Shown here one piece after another: positions 1-7,521 of a stretch of DNA of 16,910 nt. The DNA is from an uncultured Clostridia bacterium (GTDB lineage: Bacteria > Bacillota > Clostridia > Oscillospirales > Acutalibacteraceae). The position numbers were made by a program, and so were the translations under genes. The DNA is taken from assembly GCA_947567585.1 (NCBI GenBank), contig CANONE010000031.1, positions 1-16,910 on the forward strand, given 5' to 3'. Numbering within the stretch: the stretch's first letter is position 1; each line of letters opens with the position of its first letter. The notes beneath the pieces were generated by a model. That model had not been told where the DNA came from, ran no database searches, and was given only the letters and a program-made list of their open reading frames with translations.

Positions 1-92
1 GCCCGCAGCGCCGTCATCCTCAACTGCTGCGACTTCCTCCGGCAAGGCAGCGCAGACAGAGAAAACAGAGTCTCAGCAAACAGGGGATAAGA
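1..92. other. Left-edge segment that does not look like pelG; possible junction
   Basis: On the plus strand, frame 2 (from position 2) reads as a low-complexity linker beginning PAAPSSSTAATSSGKAAQ and stays rich in Thr, Glu, Gln and Lys until a TAA at 116-118. Such Ser/Thr/Ala-rich runs are typical of the stretch after the lipobox cysteine in Firmicute lipoproteins. On the minus strand the same bases would be the polar end of the visible pelG frame. The change of character occurs near position 90. A recombination junction, insertion boundary or chimeric contig end would all explain it; chance cannot be excluded in so short a stretch. Confidence 0.4.
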
Positions 93-563
93 AAGGTAAA
101 GCATGGAATACAGCGTAAACACCAACGACACATACCCGCAGAACCCCGTAAAGACATAGAATACGCCAACCCCGCCCACAAAGTGCTCCCACAGGCAGAA
201 GGGAACCCCTAAAAGGCAGCTAAAGGCCATATTCAGCACCAGGCCCAGGTAATAGCAGGGCAGAATGTCCTGGTAGCGCTCTTCATAGATGGCGTCCTCC
301 ATATATTTTGAGAGCACCGCGTTAAAGGGAGCCGCTGTGAGCAGGGCAAAGATGAAAATGTACAGCACCGTGCAGGAAAACAGCTCCCGGGCCAGGTACC
401 CCACCTGGTCCAGGTCCAAAATGGCGCTGGCAATGATGATCTCCAAAATTACCAGAAACATGGGCGCTACGGTAACCACCGCGCTATAGGCAAACCCCAC
501 CAAACTGGTAGCAATGGTGTTTTTACTGAAAACCTTATTGAGCTTCACTCCTATGCCAGCCAT
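1..563 (-). CDS. pelG: PelG, Pel-type exopolysaccharide exporter (N-terminal part, cut by window edge)
   Basis: PelG is a polytopic MATE/flippase-like inner-membrane protein that works with PelF, PelD and PelE to synthesise and move Pel polysaccharide across the membrane. The start is the ATG at 563-561, immediately after the pelF stop (TGAATG), with a purine-rich GGAAAGGGGG site just upstream. The first residues, MAGIGVKLNKVF, match the typical PelG N-terminus. Hydrophobic segments follow around residues 20-48, 63-80, 105-122 and 128-156. The frame stays open to the window edge (187 codons seen). PelG-like character ends near residue 158 (position 90), just after YLS, where relatives as I recall them continue with a conserved LS-x-x-K-x-Y segment; here a different, polar sequence follows. 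The last 90 bases may therefore not belong to this gene. Identity of the first 158 residues is fairly secure. Confidence 0.82.
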   Translation of the reverse strand, partial: MAGIGVKLNKVFSKNTIATSLVGFAYSAVVTVAPMFLVILEIIIASAILDLDQVGYLARELFSCTVLYIFIFALLTAAPFNAVLSKYMEDAIYEERYQDILPCYYLGLVLNMAFSCLLGVPFCLWEHFVGGVGVFYVFTGFCGYVSLVFTLYSMLYLSYPLFAETLFSLSALPCRRKSQQLRMTALR

Positions 564-2018
564 TCAGCTTTCCCCCTTTCCAGTTTCAGCGGGCTCCCGC
601 CACTCTATTCCCTGGCTCTTGGCAAAGTCCCGGTAAATGCCCCGGTAAACCTCCCGCATCTGTTCAATTCGGTAGCGGGCGGTTACCCGCCGGTAGCCGC
701 TCTCTCCCATCTCCCGGCGCAGAGCTTCCCGGTGGGCCAGATGCAGAATAGCCTGGGCGATCTCTTCCACATTCATAATATGGGCCACCATGCCCGCCGG
801 TCCAAAATCGTCGGCTTCCCCCAAGATCAGCCCCTTGCAATTGCCCACATCTGTGGCAATCACCGGCTTTTTGGCGGCAAAGCTCTCTAAAATGGTCAGC
901 GGCTGGCCCTCGCTGATACTGGTGAGAAGGGTCATGTCCATGCGGCCCAGATAGTCCTGTACCCGCACCCGGCCGGTAAACACAACGCTGTTGGAAATCC
1001 CCATGATTTCCGCCAACTCCACGCACTGCTGGGCGTATTCCTCCTCATCCCAGGGCCCCATGATCCACAGCTTTAAGGCGGGCTCCCGCTCCTTGGCCAG
1101 GCCAAAGGCTTGGATCATGGTTTTTACGTCCTTAATAGGCGCCACCCGGATAACCGCCCCTACGTTGATAACGCCCTTGTCCTCTTCCGTCTTGCCGGAA
1201 AGGCCCTCGAAGTCCTCTACATGAATTCCGTTGGGGGCCAGCATGGTCTTTTCCTCCGGGCAGTTGAGATCAATTTGTAGGCCCCGGGCATGCTCGTACA
1301 GGCTGGTCACCAGGTCCGCCCTGGTATAGGCCATGCGGGACATTTTTCGAAACTGCTCGATCCAAATATTTTTATAGATTCCCTTCACCCATTTGGCCTT
1401 GATCAGCTCCTCTTCCCGCTCCCGGGTATAAATACCGTGCTCGCTGACCAAAAGCCGCCCCCCATGGATATACTTTGCCATGCTCCCCAGCACGCCCGCG
1501 TACCCGGTGCATACGCAGTGGTACAGATCCGCCTTTGGAGGACGCATCTTCAGGGTAAAGAATAGAGGCATGTAGATGGAACGCATCATCCACAGAAAAT
1601 CGGTAAACACCGTCTGGCTGTAATTCAGCCGGTAGCAGTCCTTGACGGCGTTGAGAAAATCCTCCCCCATCAACAGGGCGTTCAGAGAGAAGCCCGGGCG
1701 CTGGGCCAGGTCGATCAAGGGCTCCCATTCCACGTTTTGATTGAGCAACAGCCCCCGCAGAGCCCGATGCTCGGTCTTTGTCAGCCGAAGCCGGCGGCGG
1801 CGCTTGGTCCAGTCCGCGTCGTTCAGGTAGAGCTCATGAACCTGCGTCACATTCTCCGGCAGTTCATAGACGAACTTTCCCCGCAGAGAGCGGTCAGCCA
1901 ACACGGACAAAATGACAAACTCCTGCTCCGGAAAAGAACGGATCAGGCTGTGAACCCAACTGGAAACGCCGCCCACCACATAGGGGTAGCTCCCCTCTAC
2001 AACTAAGCATATCCGCAT
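564..2018 (-). CDS. pelF: PelF, GT4 family glycosyltransferase of Pel polysaccharide synthesis
   Basis: PelF is the cytosolic glycosyltransferase that polymerises the Pel chain from a UDP-N-acetylhexosamine donor at the PelD/PelE/PelG membrane complex. The ATG at 2018 gives 484 aa, the usual PelF size, and starts MRICLVVEGSYPYVVGGVSS, the hallmark N-terminus of the family with its glycine-rich VGGVSSW acceptor-side loop. A TTG at 2051 would add 11 residues but skips this conserved start. The C-terminal GT-B half carries NVGAVIRVAPIKDV (about 285-298), a GPWDEEEY segment (321-328) and the GT4 EX7E motif EGQPLTILE (E370 and E378). The SEHGIYTRERE segment (192-202) is also typical. The gene ends directly against the pelG start, so the two are translationally coupled. 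It is separated from the upstream DUF2194-like gene by about 240 bp holding an inverted repeat, so pelFG expression may be set partly independently. Confidence 0.95.
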   Translation of the reverse strand: MRICLVVEGSYPYVVGGVSSWVHSLIRSFPEQEFVILSVLADRSLRGKFVYELPENVTQVHELYLNDADWTKRRRRLRLTKTEHRALRGLLLNQNVEWEPLIDLAQRPGFSLNALLMGEDFLNAVKDCYRLNYSQTVFTDFLWMMRSIYMPLFFTLKMRPPKADLYHCVCTGYAGVLGSMAKYIHGGRLLVSEHGIYTREREEELIKAKWVKGIYKNIWIEQFRKMSRMAYTRADLVTSLYEHARGLQIDLNCPEEKTMLAPNGIHVEDFEGLSGKTEEDKGVINVGAVIRVAPIKDVKTMIQAFGLAKEREPALKLWIMGPWDEEEYAQQCVELAEIMGISNSVVFTGRVRVQDYLGRMDMTLLTSISEGQPLTILESFAAKKPVIATDVGNCKGLILGEADDFGPAGMVAHIMNVEEIAQAILHLAHREALRREMGESGYRRVTARYRIEQMREVYRGIYRDFAKSQGIEWREPAETGKGES

Positions 2019-2254
2019 TATCCAATACCACTTCCCTTTATAGCTGCTCAAAACTTTATCATGCGCGGGTCTTTAAGGTTTCGGACGCCGGCCCGGTCAA
2101 CGCCCCGGGGTCTTGAAAGCCGGTAATACGATCTCTCACGGCGTGCGGCCCATTTCCGTTCTCCCCGGCCGCTTTGCCCTTAGAACCTGTACCGATAGGA
2201 TTTGTGTCCAGATTTTCCGAAAAGATGGGTGCTAACTCCTATTGGTACAGGTTC
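2019..2254 (-). other. Intergenic region between the DUF2194-like gene and pelF
   Basis: This is the only long gap inside the pel operon. Its right end is the 19-bp inverted repeat described separately. The remainder (about 2052-2180) has no convincing promoter: a TTGACC hexamer on the minus strand is not followed by a good -10 at 16-18 bp. One minus-strand frame is open for about 42 codons from the TAA next to the repeat to a TGA just above pelF, but it has no good start codon or ribosome binding site. A dispersed intergenic repeat is more likely than a gene. Confidence 0.5.
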
Positions 2255-2255
2255 T
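2182..2255. repeat. 74-bp inverted-repeat element (19-bp arms, one G:T mismatch) after the DUF2194-like gene
   Basis: The arms are agaacctgtaccgatagga (2182-2200) and tcctattggtacaggttct (2237-2255). They pair over 19 bp with a single G:T position and enclose a 36-base centre. A direct repeat cttagaa occurs at both ends (2179-2185 and 2254-2260) and could be a target duplication or part of the element. The stop codon of the DUF2194-like gene (TAA, 2257-2255) uses the last base of the right arm. No U-run follows, so it is not a classical terminator. It may be a small non-autonomous element or an mRNA-stabilising/attenuating hairpin between the upstream genes and pelFG. Confidence 0.7.
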
Positions 2256-4093
2256 TAGAAAGCGAACTGGAAATGATAGCCGCTGGCGGGCTTCACATGG
2301 ATCTGAACCCGGCCGCTTTCCACCAGGATCAGGAAAACGCCGTCTTCCAGGTATTGATAGCCGCCGCCCTCCACTTGGCTCACATCTTCCCCGTTTGTCC
2401 GCAGAATAAACCAGACTGGGTAATCTGTGCCCGTAACCTCCAGCGTAATTACATCGTCCTGCCGGCTCTGGGTATAGTCCATGGCAAGAAAGCCCCGCAG
2501 GCGGCTGTCCGTCTCCGATACGGTGGTCCCGTCAAAAAAGCTGAAGCCCGAACAGTGCTCCTTGATATCCTTTGCGAAGTTTCCGGACAGTTCCAGCCAG
2601 GGCAGATCCTCCTGGCTCTCCGGATACGCCACAGGCCCCATATCCACCAGCACGCTGGTATAGGCCAGGGCTGTCTCCAAACAGCGAACCCGAAAATCCT
2701 GCATATAGGTGTAATGTAAACCATCTGCCAATGTCCGCTGGCAGGTAATATGCTCTCCCGCATATCCCAGCACCTCCGCGCCGGGTTCATAGGGAGACAC
2801 AATGGTGCGCACGCCCCGCAGCAGGTACTCCTCCTCCGCCATTTCGGCAAGGGCCTTTTGGTCCCCCGCCCCGTCATAGAGAGAGGCGAACTGGAAGTCC
2901 GGGAGGTTCATGCTCATAAACTCCTGGTCCGCCTCAAACTTCTCGGTAAAGGCAGCGCCGGAAAAATTCTCCGCTGTCAGCCCAGCCTCCCCCCGCTGCT
3001 CGTTGATCAGGCGCATATAGTAGGCAAGCAGCTGAGAGTCCGGCTCATTCTCATCGGAATAGTCATACTGGGGGGCCATCATGTAGGAAATCCCCAGCTT
3101 ATTCTGCCGGACTACCGCCGCCAAATCCGGCCACACCAAATCCCGGAGGATGCCCCGCATATTCTGGCTGTAGATCTCGTCCATCCTCTCCTGGTTCTCA
3201 TCCGCCAGCCCCGGGAAGTTGGCCGCCACCATGGATTGGGCGTTCACCACCGGGTAGAGCTCATAGAAATTGTTCATGGCCGACATAGCGCTGAGAAGCC
3301 CCAAGCCTGCCGTGTCCTCCATATAGCCGCCATTGACCGCGTATACATAGCCGGCCCCGGAGCTCTTTCTCCAAATAACGGCGGGATAATTCTCCGCCTC
3401 CACATTATCCTGATCCTGGGGTATGGCCTGCATATACGCGGTGGTGCCGGAGCCCAGCACATACCAGGGCATGGTCAGCTCCATATCCTGCTTATTCCAG
3501 GCTTCCTCCTGGTTTTCAGCCATATAGACCGCTTCCCCGCCGAGAAGGAAACCGCTGTTTACCTGTAAGCCCTGCATTTCCGCCCCATGGTCCACCACCC
3601 GGTGAACGCCCAAAAGCTCCATCCAAGCCTGCTCTCTCTCTATGGCAGCCGGTTCAGGCAGGCCGGCAAACACCAGATGAACGCCGCTCTCCGCCAAAGA
3701 GGAAAAGGCGTCTGCCTCTTCCCCGGTCCATTCCAGGGCGGCGGGGTCAATGACCAGCATATAGAGCCCCCCGGCCCGGCTATCCTTTTCAAAGCTTTGC
3801 AGGCTGTTATAGGCCGCATAGCCCCGCTTGCTGTACCCCGCCCAAGCTCTGGCCACCCGCTCCACCAAGCCGGACCGTCCTCCCAGACAGGCCACCAGGT
3901 CCCTCCCGGGGATTTCCGCCGCATGGGCGCTGTCAAACGCCTCGCTTCGGGAAGCCAGGGAATTCCGGTCTGTGGCAAACCGGTTGGTGTCATAGTCGTT
4001 CCACATGTCCCTGGCCACGTTGGTGAACTGGAACAGAAACAGCACCACCAGCATCAGCATGGTGATGGAGAAGTAGTTTCTTTTAGAAATCAT
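2255..4093 (-). CDS. DUF2194-like membrane-anchored protein of the Gram-positive pel cluster (possible PelA counterpart)
   Basis: A 612-aa protein starting at ATG 4093 with an AGGAGG site 7 bases upstream, 11 nt after pelE. Residues 8-26 form one hydrophobic segment (signal anchor), so the rest is probably extracellular. Roughly 65-260 reads as an alpha/beta domain with a strand-turn near YAVNGGYMED, loosely like a glutamine-amidotransferase fold. Roughly 280-560 resembles the deacetylase-like fold of DUF2194 proteins, and the end (560-612) is beta-rich. In that domain, the place where deacetylases carry an Asp/His metal site has YMMAPQYDYSDE (337-348) and GEAGLTAE (368-375), with Thr where His is usual in GE-x-GLH. 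Metal-dependent activity is therefore doubtful. Its place between pelE and pelF suggests it takes the role held elsewhere by PelA (Pel processing or binding). Family assignment is from memory of the pattern; function is inferred. Confidence 0.7.
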   Translation of the reverse strand: MISKRNYFSITMLMLVVLFLFQFTNVARDMWNDYDTNRFATDRNSLASRSEAFDSAHAAEIPGRDLVACLGGRSGLVERVARAWAGYSKRGYAAYNSLQSFEKDSRAGGLYMLVIDPAALEWTGEEADAFSSLAESGVHLVFAGLPEPAAIEREQAWMELLGVHRVVDHGAEMQGLQVNSGFLLGGEAVYMAENQEEAWNKQDMELTMPWYVLGSGTTAYMQAIPQDQDNVEAENYPAVIWRKSSGAGYVYAVNGGYMEDTAGLGLLSAMSAMNNFYELYPVVNAQSMVAANFPGLADENQERMDEIYSQNMRGILRDLVWPDLAAVVRQNKLGISYMMAPQYDYSDENEPDSQLLAYYMRLINEQRGEAGLTAENFSGAAFTEKFEADQEFMSMNLPDFQFASLYDGAGDQKALAEMAEEEYLLRGVRTIVSPYEPGAEVLGYAGEHITCQRTLADGLHYTYMQDFRVRCLETALAYTSVLVDMGPVAYPESQEDLPWLELSGNFAKDIKEHCSGFSFFDGTTVSETDSRLRGFLAMDYTQSRQDDVITLEVTGTDYPVWFILRTNGEDVSQVEGGGYQYLEDGVFLILVESGRVQIHVKPASGYHFQFAF

Positions 4094-4104
4094 CCCGCCA
4101 CCTC

Positions 4105-5061
4105 CTAGCTAAAGATCCGGACCAGTTCCAGGGTTTCGCTGTCCAGCACCACATCGGACTGGCGCAGCTCTTCCAGGGTCCTAAAGAAAGCTTCCCGGTT
4201 CTTCTGGGAAAAGTACAGCTTCAGCCGGCAGGTATAGGCGCACAGCTCCCCAGGGCGCTGCTCCCAAAGCCTCGCGCACCAGGCGGCAGCCCGCTCCATC
4301 TGGCCGCATTCCATCAGCCGCAGGCACACGCTCTCATACTCGTGGGCGGTCATTCCCCCAGGGTCCTTGCCAAAAAAGCTTTCAGCGGCCAGCTCCATCA
4401 TCCGTACATAGCGCCGCTGCTCCAGCTGTGTAAATATATTCTGCCGCAGCACGCCGTCCATATAGCGCAGCAGCGCCCGCTCCCGGCTGGTATCTTGAGG
4501 GTCCTCCGTCTCCATCTCCTCGTACAGCTTCTGGCACTGCGCCCGGAACTCATCCAGCTTATCGCTTAACACAGCGGCGGCATAATGGGAGGATTCAGAA
4601 TCCTCCACGTTCAGTACCGTGGAAATAGCGGACAGGGACTCCGCCACATCTCCCCGGATGGTGTTCATCATCACCTGGCGCAGGTCCTTTTCTCCGCTGA
4701 CCAGCACCGCCTCTTCCAGAGGCACAATGCCCCGGCCCCGCTCTTCGTCGGCCTTCAAATGAGTCTTCACCCGTTCCTTGCGAAAAGCCACGTCCTCAAG
4801 ATCCACCCGCAGCCAAAAAAGAGCCAAATGGAAAAGGTAAGCTCCCAAAAAGAACAGGGGTCCCGCCACCGGGCACAGAAGCATGACGATAAACCGCAGC
4901 ACATAAGAGCTCCGTTTGTCGTGGACCACCTCCACGCCCCGCCTTTTCTCTTTGTGGATTCGCCCCGGCGCCACCAGAAAACAGGCGATCAACAGATAGG
5001 CCAGCGCCACTAAAAAATTCACAGCCAGTACGACAAGGAATATCCACTCATCCCTGGTCAT
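4105..5061 (-). CDS. pelE: PelE-like inner-membrane protein with helical repeat tail
   Basis: A 318-aa protein starting at the ATG at 5061, which overlaps the pelD stop by 4 bp (ATGA) and has an AGGAGG site 7 bases upstream. An upstream in-frame start (5151) would add 30 residues lying wholly inside pelD and has no support. Two hydrophobic segments are seen, about residues 6-33 and 53-84. The rest is soluble and helical, with a Cys-rich C-terminal part (about 225-318, for example AAAWCARLWEQRPGELCAY) in the style of TPR helices. This matches PelE, which pairs with PelD and forms the inner-membrane synthase complex with PelF and PelG. Sequence similarity to Gram-negative PelE is not obvious by eye, so the call rests on topology, helical tail and position between pelD and pelF. 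Confidence 0.75.
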   Translation of the reverse strand: MTRDEWIFLVVLAVNFLVALAYLLIACFLVAPGRIHKEKRRGVEVVHDKRSSYVLRFIVMLLCPVAGPLFFLGAYLFHLALFWLRVDLEDVAFRKERVKTHLKADEERGRGIVPLEEAVLVSGEKDLRQVMMNTIRGDVAESLSAISTVLNVEDSESSHYAAAVLSDKLDEFRAQCQKLYEEMETEDPQDTSRERALLRYMDGVLRQNIFTQLEQRRYVRMMELAAESFFGKDPGGMTAHEYESVCLRLMECGQMERAAAWCARLWEQRPGELCAYTCRLKLYFSQKNREAFFRTLEELRQSDVVLDSETLELVRIFS

Positions 5062-7238
5062 ACCGCCACCTCCTTTAGAATCCGGCTCTTGTAGCCCGCC
5101 TCTTGGAAGCGCTTGATAACAGGGGCGGCCCCAGCCTCGTCGGTGTTGCACAATAGGGCGCAGAGCCTGCCGTCTGCCAGCTGGCCGATATAGTCGGACT
5201 GCCGGATCTGCTTCTCTATGGCCTCCGCCGTCTCAATCTGGCTGCGGCCCTTGGCGGAAATCTCCAAGAGGGCGCACTCGGTGAGGCCCTTGTCCCTGGC
5301 TTCAAAGAAAGCCTTTACCAGCTGGGCGAAAGCCTCGTGAGACATGAGATCGCTGCCGCCCACGTACCGCTGGTCCCGCAGGGCGTCTAAATACCGGTTG
5401 GCCCGGACCACGGCGTCCTGAATCAGCCGGCCGGTGATGTCCAGGCGGTTGGCCTCCGCCAGCGTCATTCTCTGCCAGGGAATGCCCCACACCATCAGAA
5501 TCAGCTGCATACCGTCCTCGGAATACACGCCCGCAGCAAACTGCGGGTAGTCTCCCTCCATTGCTTTATTTATGTAGACCCGCCGCTCCCGAAGGGCTTC
5601 GTACATGTCCCCCATGGCCGTATACTTAATGGAGCCGCCCAGCTTTCGGGCTGTCTGAGAGGTAGCGGAGAACAGGCGGGCATAATCGCTGTTGCCCACG
5701 CTGTAGATGGCGGCGTCCCGGCTGTTCATCAGCTGGCCCAGCACCTGGGCGGCGTAGAACAATACCTCCTCGGGCCCGTACTGTTCCAGGCTGGAAGTAA
5801 TGGCGTAGACCTTTCCAAGGCTGTCCTTCTGGTTCACCACCTGGGCCTCGAAGCTTTGGACCACCCGGACGTTGCTGTCGTTGATATCCGAAATATCCTC
5901 CAGCTTGCCGGTGAGATACGCAATCTCCTCTTCATCTTCAGCCCGGACAGCCCGAATGCGGTCGTGCATATAGCCCACCACCATGCCCAAAATGAACAGT
6001 TGGGCAACCCAGACATAGGTGGTAGGGTCAATCAGCACATCAAAGCCGGTGCGGGCGTAGCTCTGGGTAAAAAGATACCCCGCCGAAGCCAGCACGGCGG
6101 AAAATATAGCCGCCTGCTGGCCGTGGACCACCGCGAACAGCAGCACGTACAGCAAGAGAAAATCCAGCTTGCCGAAATATTCGCTGCCCGCCGCCTGTCC
6201 GTTAAAGAACAGAAAGGGGAAGAACAGCACAAGCGCCTCAATAAAAGGAAGCAGCCGGATAAAAGCCACCTTCGCGCTGTGGAGCAGGCGCCTGGCCACG
6301 CTGCCGCCAGCCTCCTCCTCCGAAATAAACGCCTCGCCGTGGCGCTTCATAAACTGCGCCATTTTCTCCGCGCCGCTTTTATAATCCGTAAAAATCTTCT
6401 GCCCATAGTCCCGCTGGAAACGGCCGCTGTCCAGCACCACCCGGCGCGTTTCACCCGTAGAATTATCCACTATCTCCGCCCCGCCGCCCATGTGCTTGGC
6501 CACCTCGGCGGCCAGCTGCATTTCATTGACGGCTTCCATAGAGGAGATATTGTATACCGGGCTGGAGGGCGCGGCGTCGGAGATGACCTTATAGGCCAAC
6601 TCCACTGCGTCGTTTATGTAGAGGGTGGAGAACACGTTCCGGTCGCTGGCGGAAATTTTTCCAGTTTTCAAGGCTTCCAGGCACATACGAAAAACCGGAT
6701 CCTGCCCCGGCCTGCCCCGCTGAGGCAAGGCGTAGAGATGGTCCAGCCGCAAGGTGACGATATCCACGCCCTGGGTCTTCCGGTAGTTCTCACAGATTTC
6801 CTCTCCCTGGCTTAAAGCCAGGGCCCGGAACCCCCTGGGAGTCGCGGCCTCCTCCTCGGGAATAAAGCCGCCGTAAGAGCCGCTATAGATTTCCTGAGAG
6901 GAAAAGTAGACAAAGCGGCCTTTTTTTGTAATGGAATGGGCGGCCAGAAGGTTTGCCAGAGAGGCGGTGTAGCGCACGGATTCCTGTCGGGCCCGCTGCC
7001 AGTCAAAATTGGTGTCGTAGGCGCCCAAGAACACCACCGTGTCGGGCTTGATGCTCTCAAAGACATCCTTTACACTGTCATCGTCATAGGTAAAATTGTA
7101 GCGCTCGAAAACCCGCTTATAGGCATGGGTTTTCTCTCTGCTGCCAGTCAAAAGGTAGATTCTGTCGCCGCTTTTGCTCATGCGGTCAATCATGGCGTCC
7201 ATCAGTCTTCCGCCGCCGCCAATCAACAGTGTGCTCAA
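5058..7238 (-). CDS. pelD: PelD-like c-di-GMP receptor with N-terminal SDR/epimerase-like domain
   Basis: A 726-aa fusion. Residues 1-300 form an NAD-dependent epimerase-like (SDR) domain: N-terminal strand LLIGGGGRLM, VYFSSQEIYSGS (110-121), LRLDHLYAL (163-171). The catalytic YxxxK is missing: the aligned place reads LALSQ (140-144), and the nucleotide-binding glycine motif is altered. Membrane helices lie about 324-346, 357-372, 374-392 and 404-424. A charged coiled coil (430-475) follows, then a GAF domain (about 485-615) and a degenerate GGDEF domain (about 625-726). GGDEF itself is replaced by LADGR (687-691), but an I-site RxxD is kept (R679, D682), as in PelD, which binds c-di-GMP to switch on Pel synthesis. 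Translation starts at a TTG (7238), chosen because AAGGAAAG lies 9 bases upstream (7248-7255). It is the first gene of the operon and overlaps pelE by 4 bp. Confidence 0.88.
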   Translation of the reverse strand: MSTLLIGGGGRLMDAMIDRMSKSGDRIYLLTGSREKTHAYKRVFERYNFTYDDDSVKDVFESIKPDTVVFLGAYDTNFDWQRARQESVRYTASLANLLAAHSITKKGRFVYFSSQEIYSGSYGGFIPEEEAATPRGFRALALSQGEEICENYRKTQGVDIVTLRLDHLYALPQRGRPGQDPVFRMCLEALKTGKISASDRNVFSTLYINDAVELAYKVISDAAPSSPVYNISSMEAVNEMQLAAEVAKHMGGGAEIVDNSTGETRRVVLDSGRFQRDYGQKIFTDYKSGAEKMAQFMKRHGEAFISEEEAGGSVARRLLHSAKVAFIRLLPFIEALVLFFPFLFFNGQAAGSEYFGKLDFLLLYVLLFAVVHGQQAAIFSAVLASAGYLFTQSYARTGFDVLIDPTTYVWVAQLFILGMVVGYMHDRIRAVRAEDEEEIAYLTGKLEDISDINDSNVRVVQSFEAQVVNQKDSLGKVYAITSSLEQYGPEEVLFYAAQVLGQLMNSRDAAIYSVGNSDYARLFSATSQTARKLGGSIKYTAMGDMYEALRERRVYINKAMEGDYPQFAAGVYSEDGMQLILMVWGIPWQRMTLAEANRLDITGRLIQDAVVRANRYLDALRDQRYVGGSDLMSHEAFAQLVKAFFEARDKGLTECALLEISAKGRSQIETAEAIEKQIRQSDYIGQLADGRLCALLCNTDEAGAAPVIKRFQEAGYKSRILKEVAV

Positions 7239-7338
7239 GTGTGACCACTTTCCTTTCTCAGCATGATAGTTGCGCCGCCGGGCTGGAACAGTCCGCGCGG
7301 CGCCTTTCCTGCAAACCGCTACGCACAGGAGCCTGATT

Positions 7339-7365
7339 GTGCAAACTGTATCGCACAGTTTGCAC
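7339..7365. repeat. Perfect 11-bp inverted repeat (hairpin) in the pelD leader
   Basis: The arms gtgcaaactgt (7339-7349) and acagtttgcac (7355-7365) are perfectly complementary around the 5-base loop atcgc. With the adjacent palindrome it forms a compact repeat module, probably a dispersed intergenic element or a leader hairpin. Confidence 0.8.
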
Positions 7366-7367
7366 GT

Positions 7368-7385
7368 CCATTACGCGCGTAATGG
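7368..7385. repeat. Perfect 18-bp palindrome in the pelD leader
   Basis: The sequence ccattacgcgcgtaatgg equals its own reverse complement. It lies 2 bases from the neighbouring hairpin. On the plus strand it is followed by caattttttg, which resembles a terminator tail, but no plus-strand gene ends here, and a perfect palindrome would have to open its centre to form a loop. It could equally be a protein-binding site. Confidence 0.75.
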
Positions 7386-7464
7386 CAATTTTTTGAATTC
7401 CGCCGCGCCGCGGCAGCCTGCATAATCCTTTTGCCCAAAGCGTCCTTTCAAAGTGAAAAGCCTC

Positions 7465-7493
7465 TGTACAAACCAGCGGGAACATGGTATACT
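7465..7493 (+). promoter_or_regulatory. Candidate extended -10 promoter for the GT2-pyruvyltransferase operon
   Basis: A TGTACA hexamer (7465-7470) is 17 bases before TATACT (7488-7493), which is preceded by TGG and so forms an extended -10 (TGnTATACT). The -35 matches TTGACA in 4 of 6 places and the -10 matches in 5 of 6. Transcription would start near 7500, giving a leader of about 190 nt. Other AT-rich hexamers nearer the gene are weaker. Confidence 0.4.
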
Positions 7494-7521
7494 TAGTTTT
7501 ACTTATCCACCCCAGCCATAA

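Noticed and set aside
2750..3568. Long plus-strand frame (272 codons) inside the DUF2194-like gene
   Set aside because: It is antisense to a gene with a good start, ribosome site and membrane anchor. Its His/Leu/Gly-rich composition is that of a GC-rich shadow frame.
5856..6815. Long plus-strand frame (319 codons) antisense to pelD
   Set aside because: It overlaps recognisable SDR and membrane segments of pelD; no start signal and shadow-like composition.
7366..7396. Rho-independent terminator on the plus strand (palindrome followed by T-run)
   Set aside because: No plus-strand gene ends upstream of it, and the palindrome has no natural loop; it fits better as part of a repeat module or binding site.
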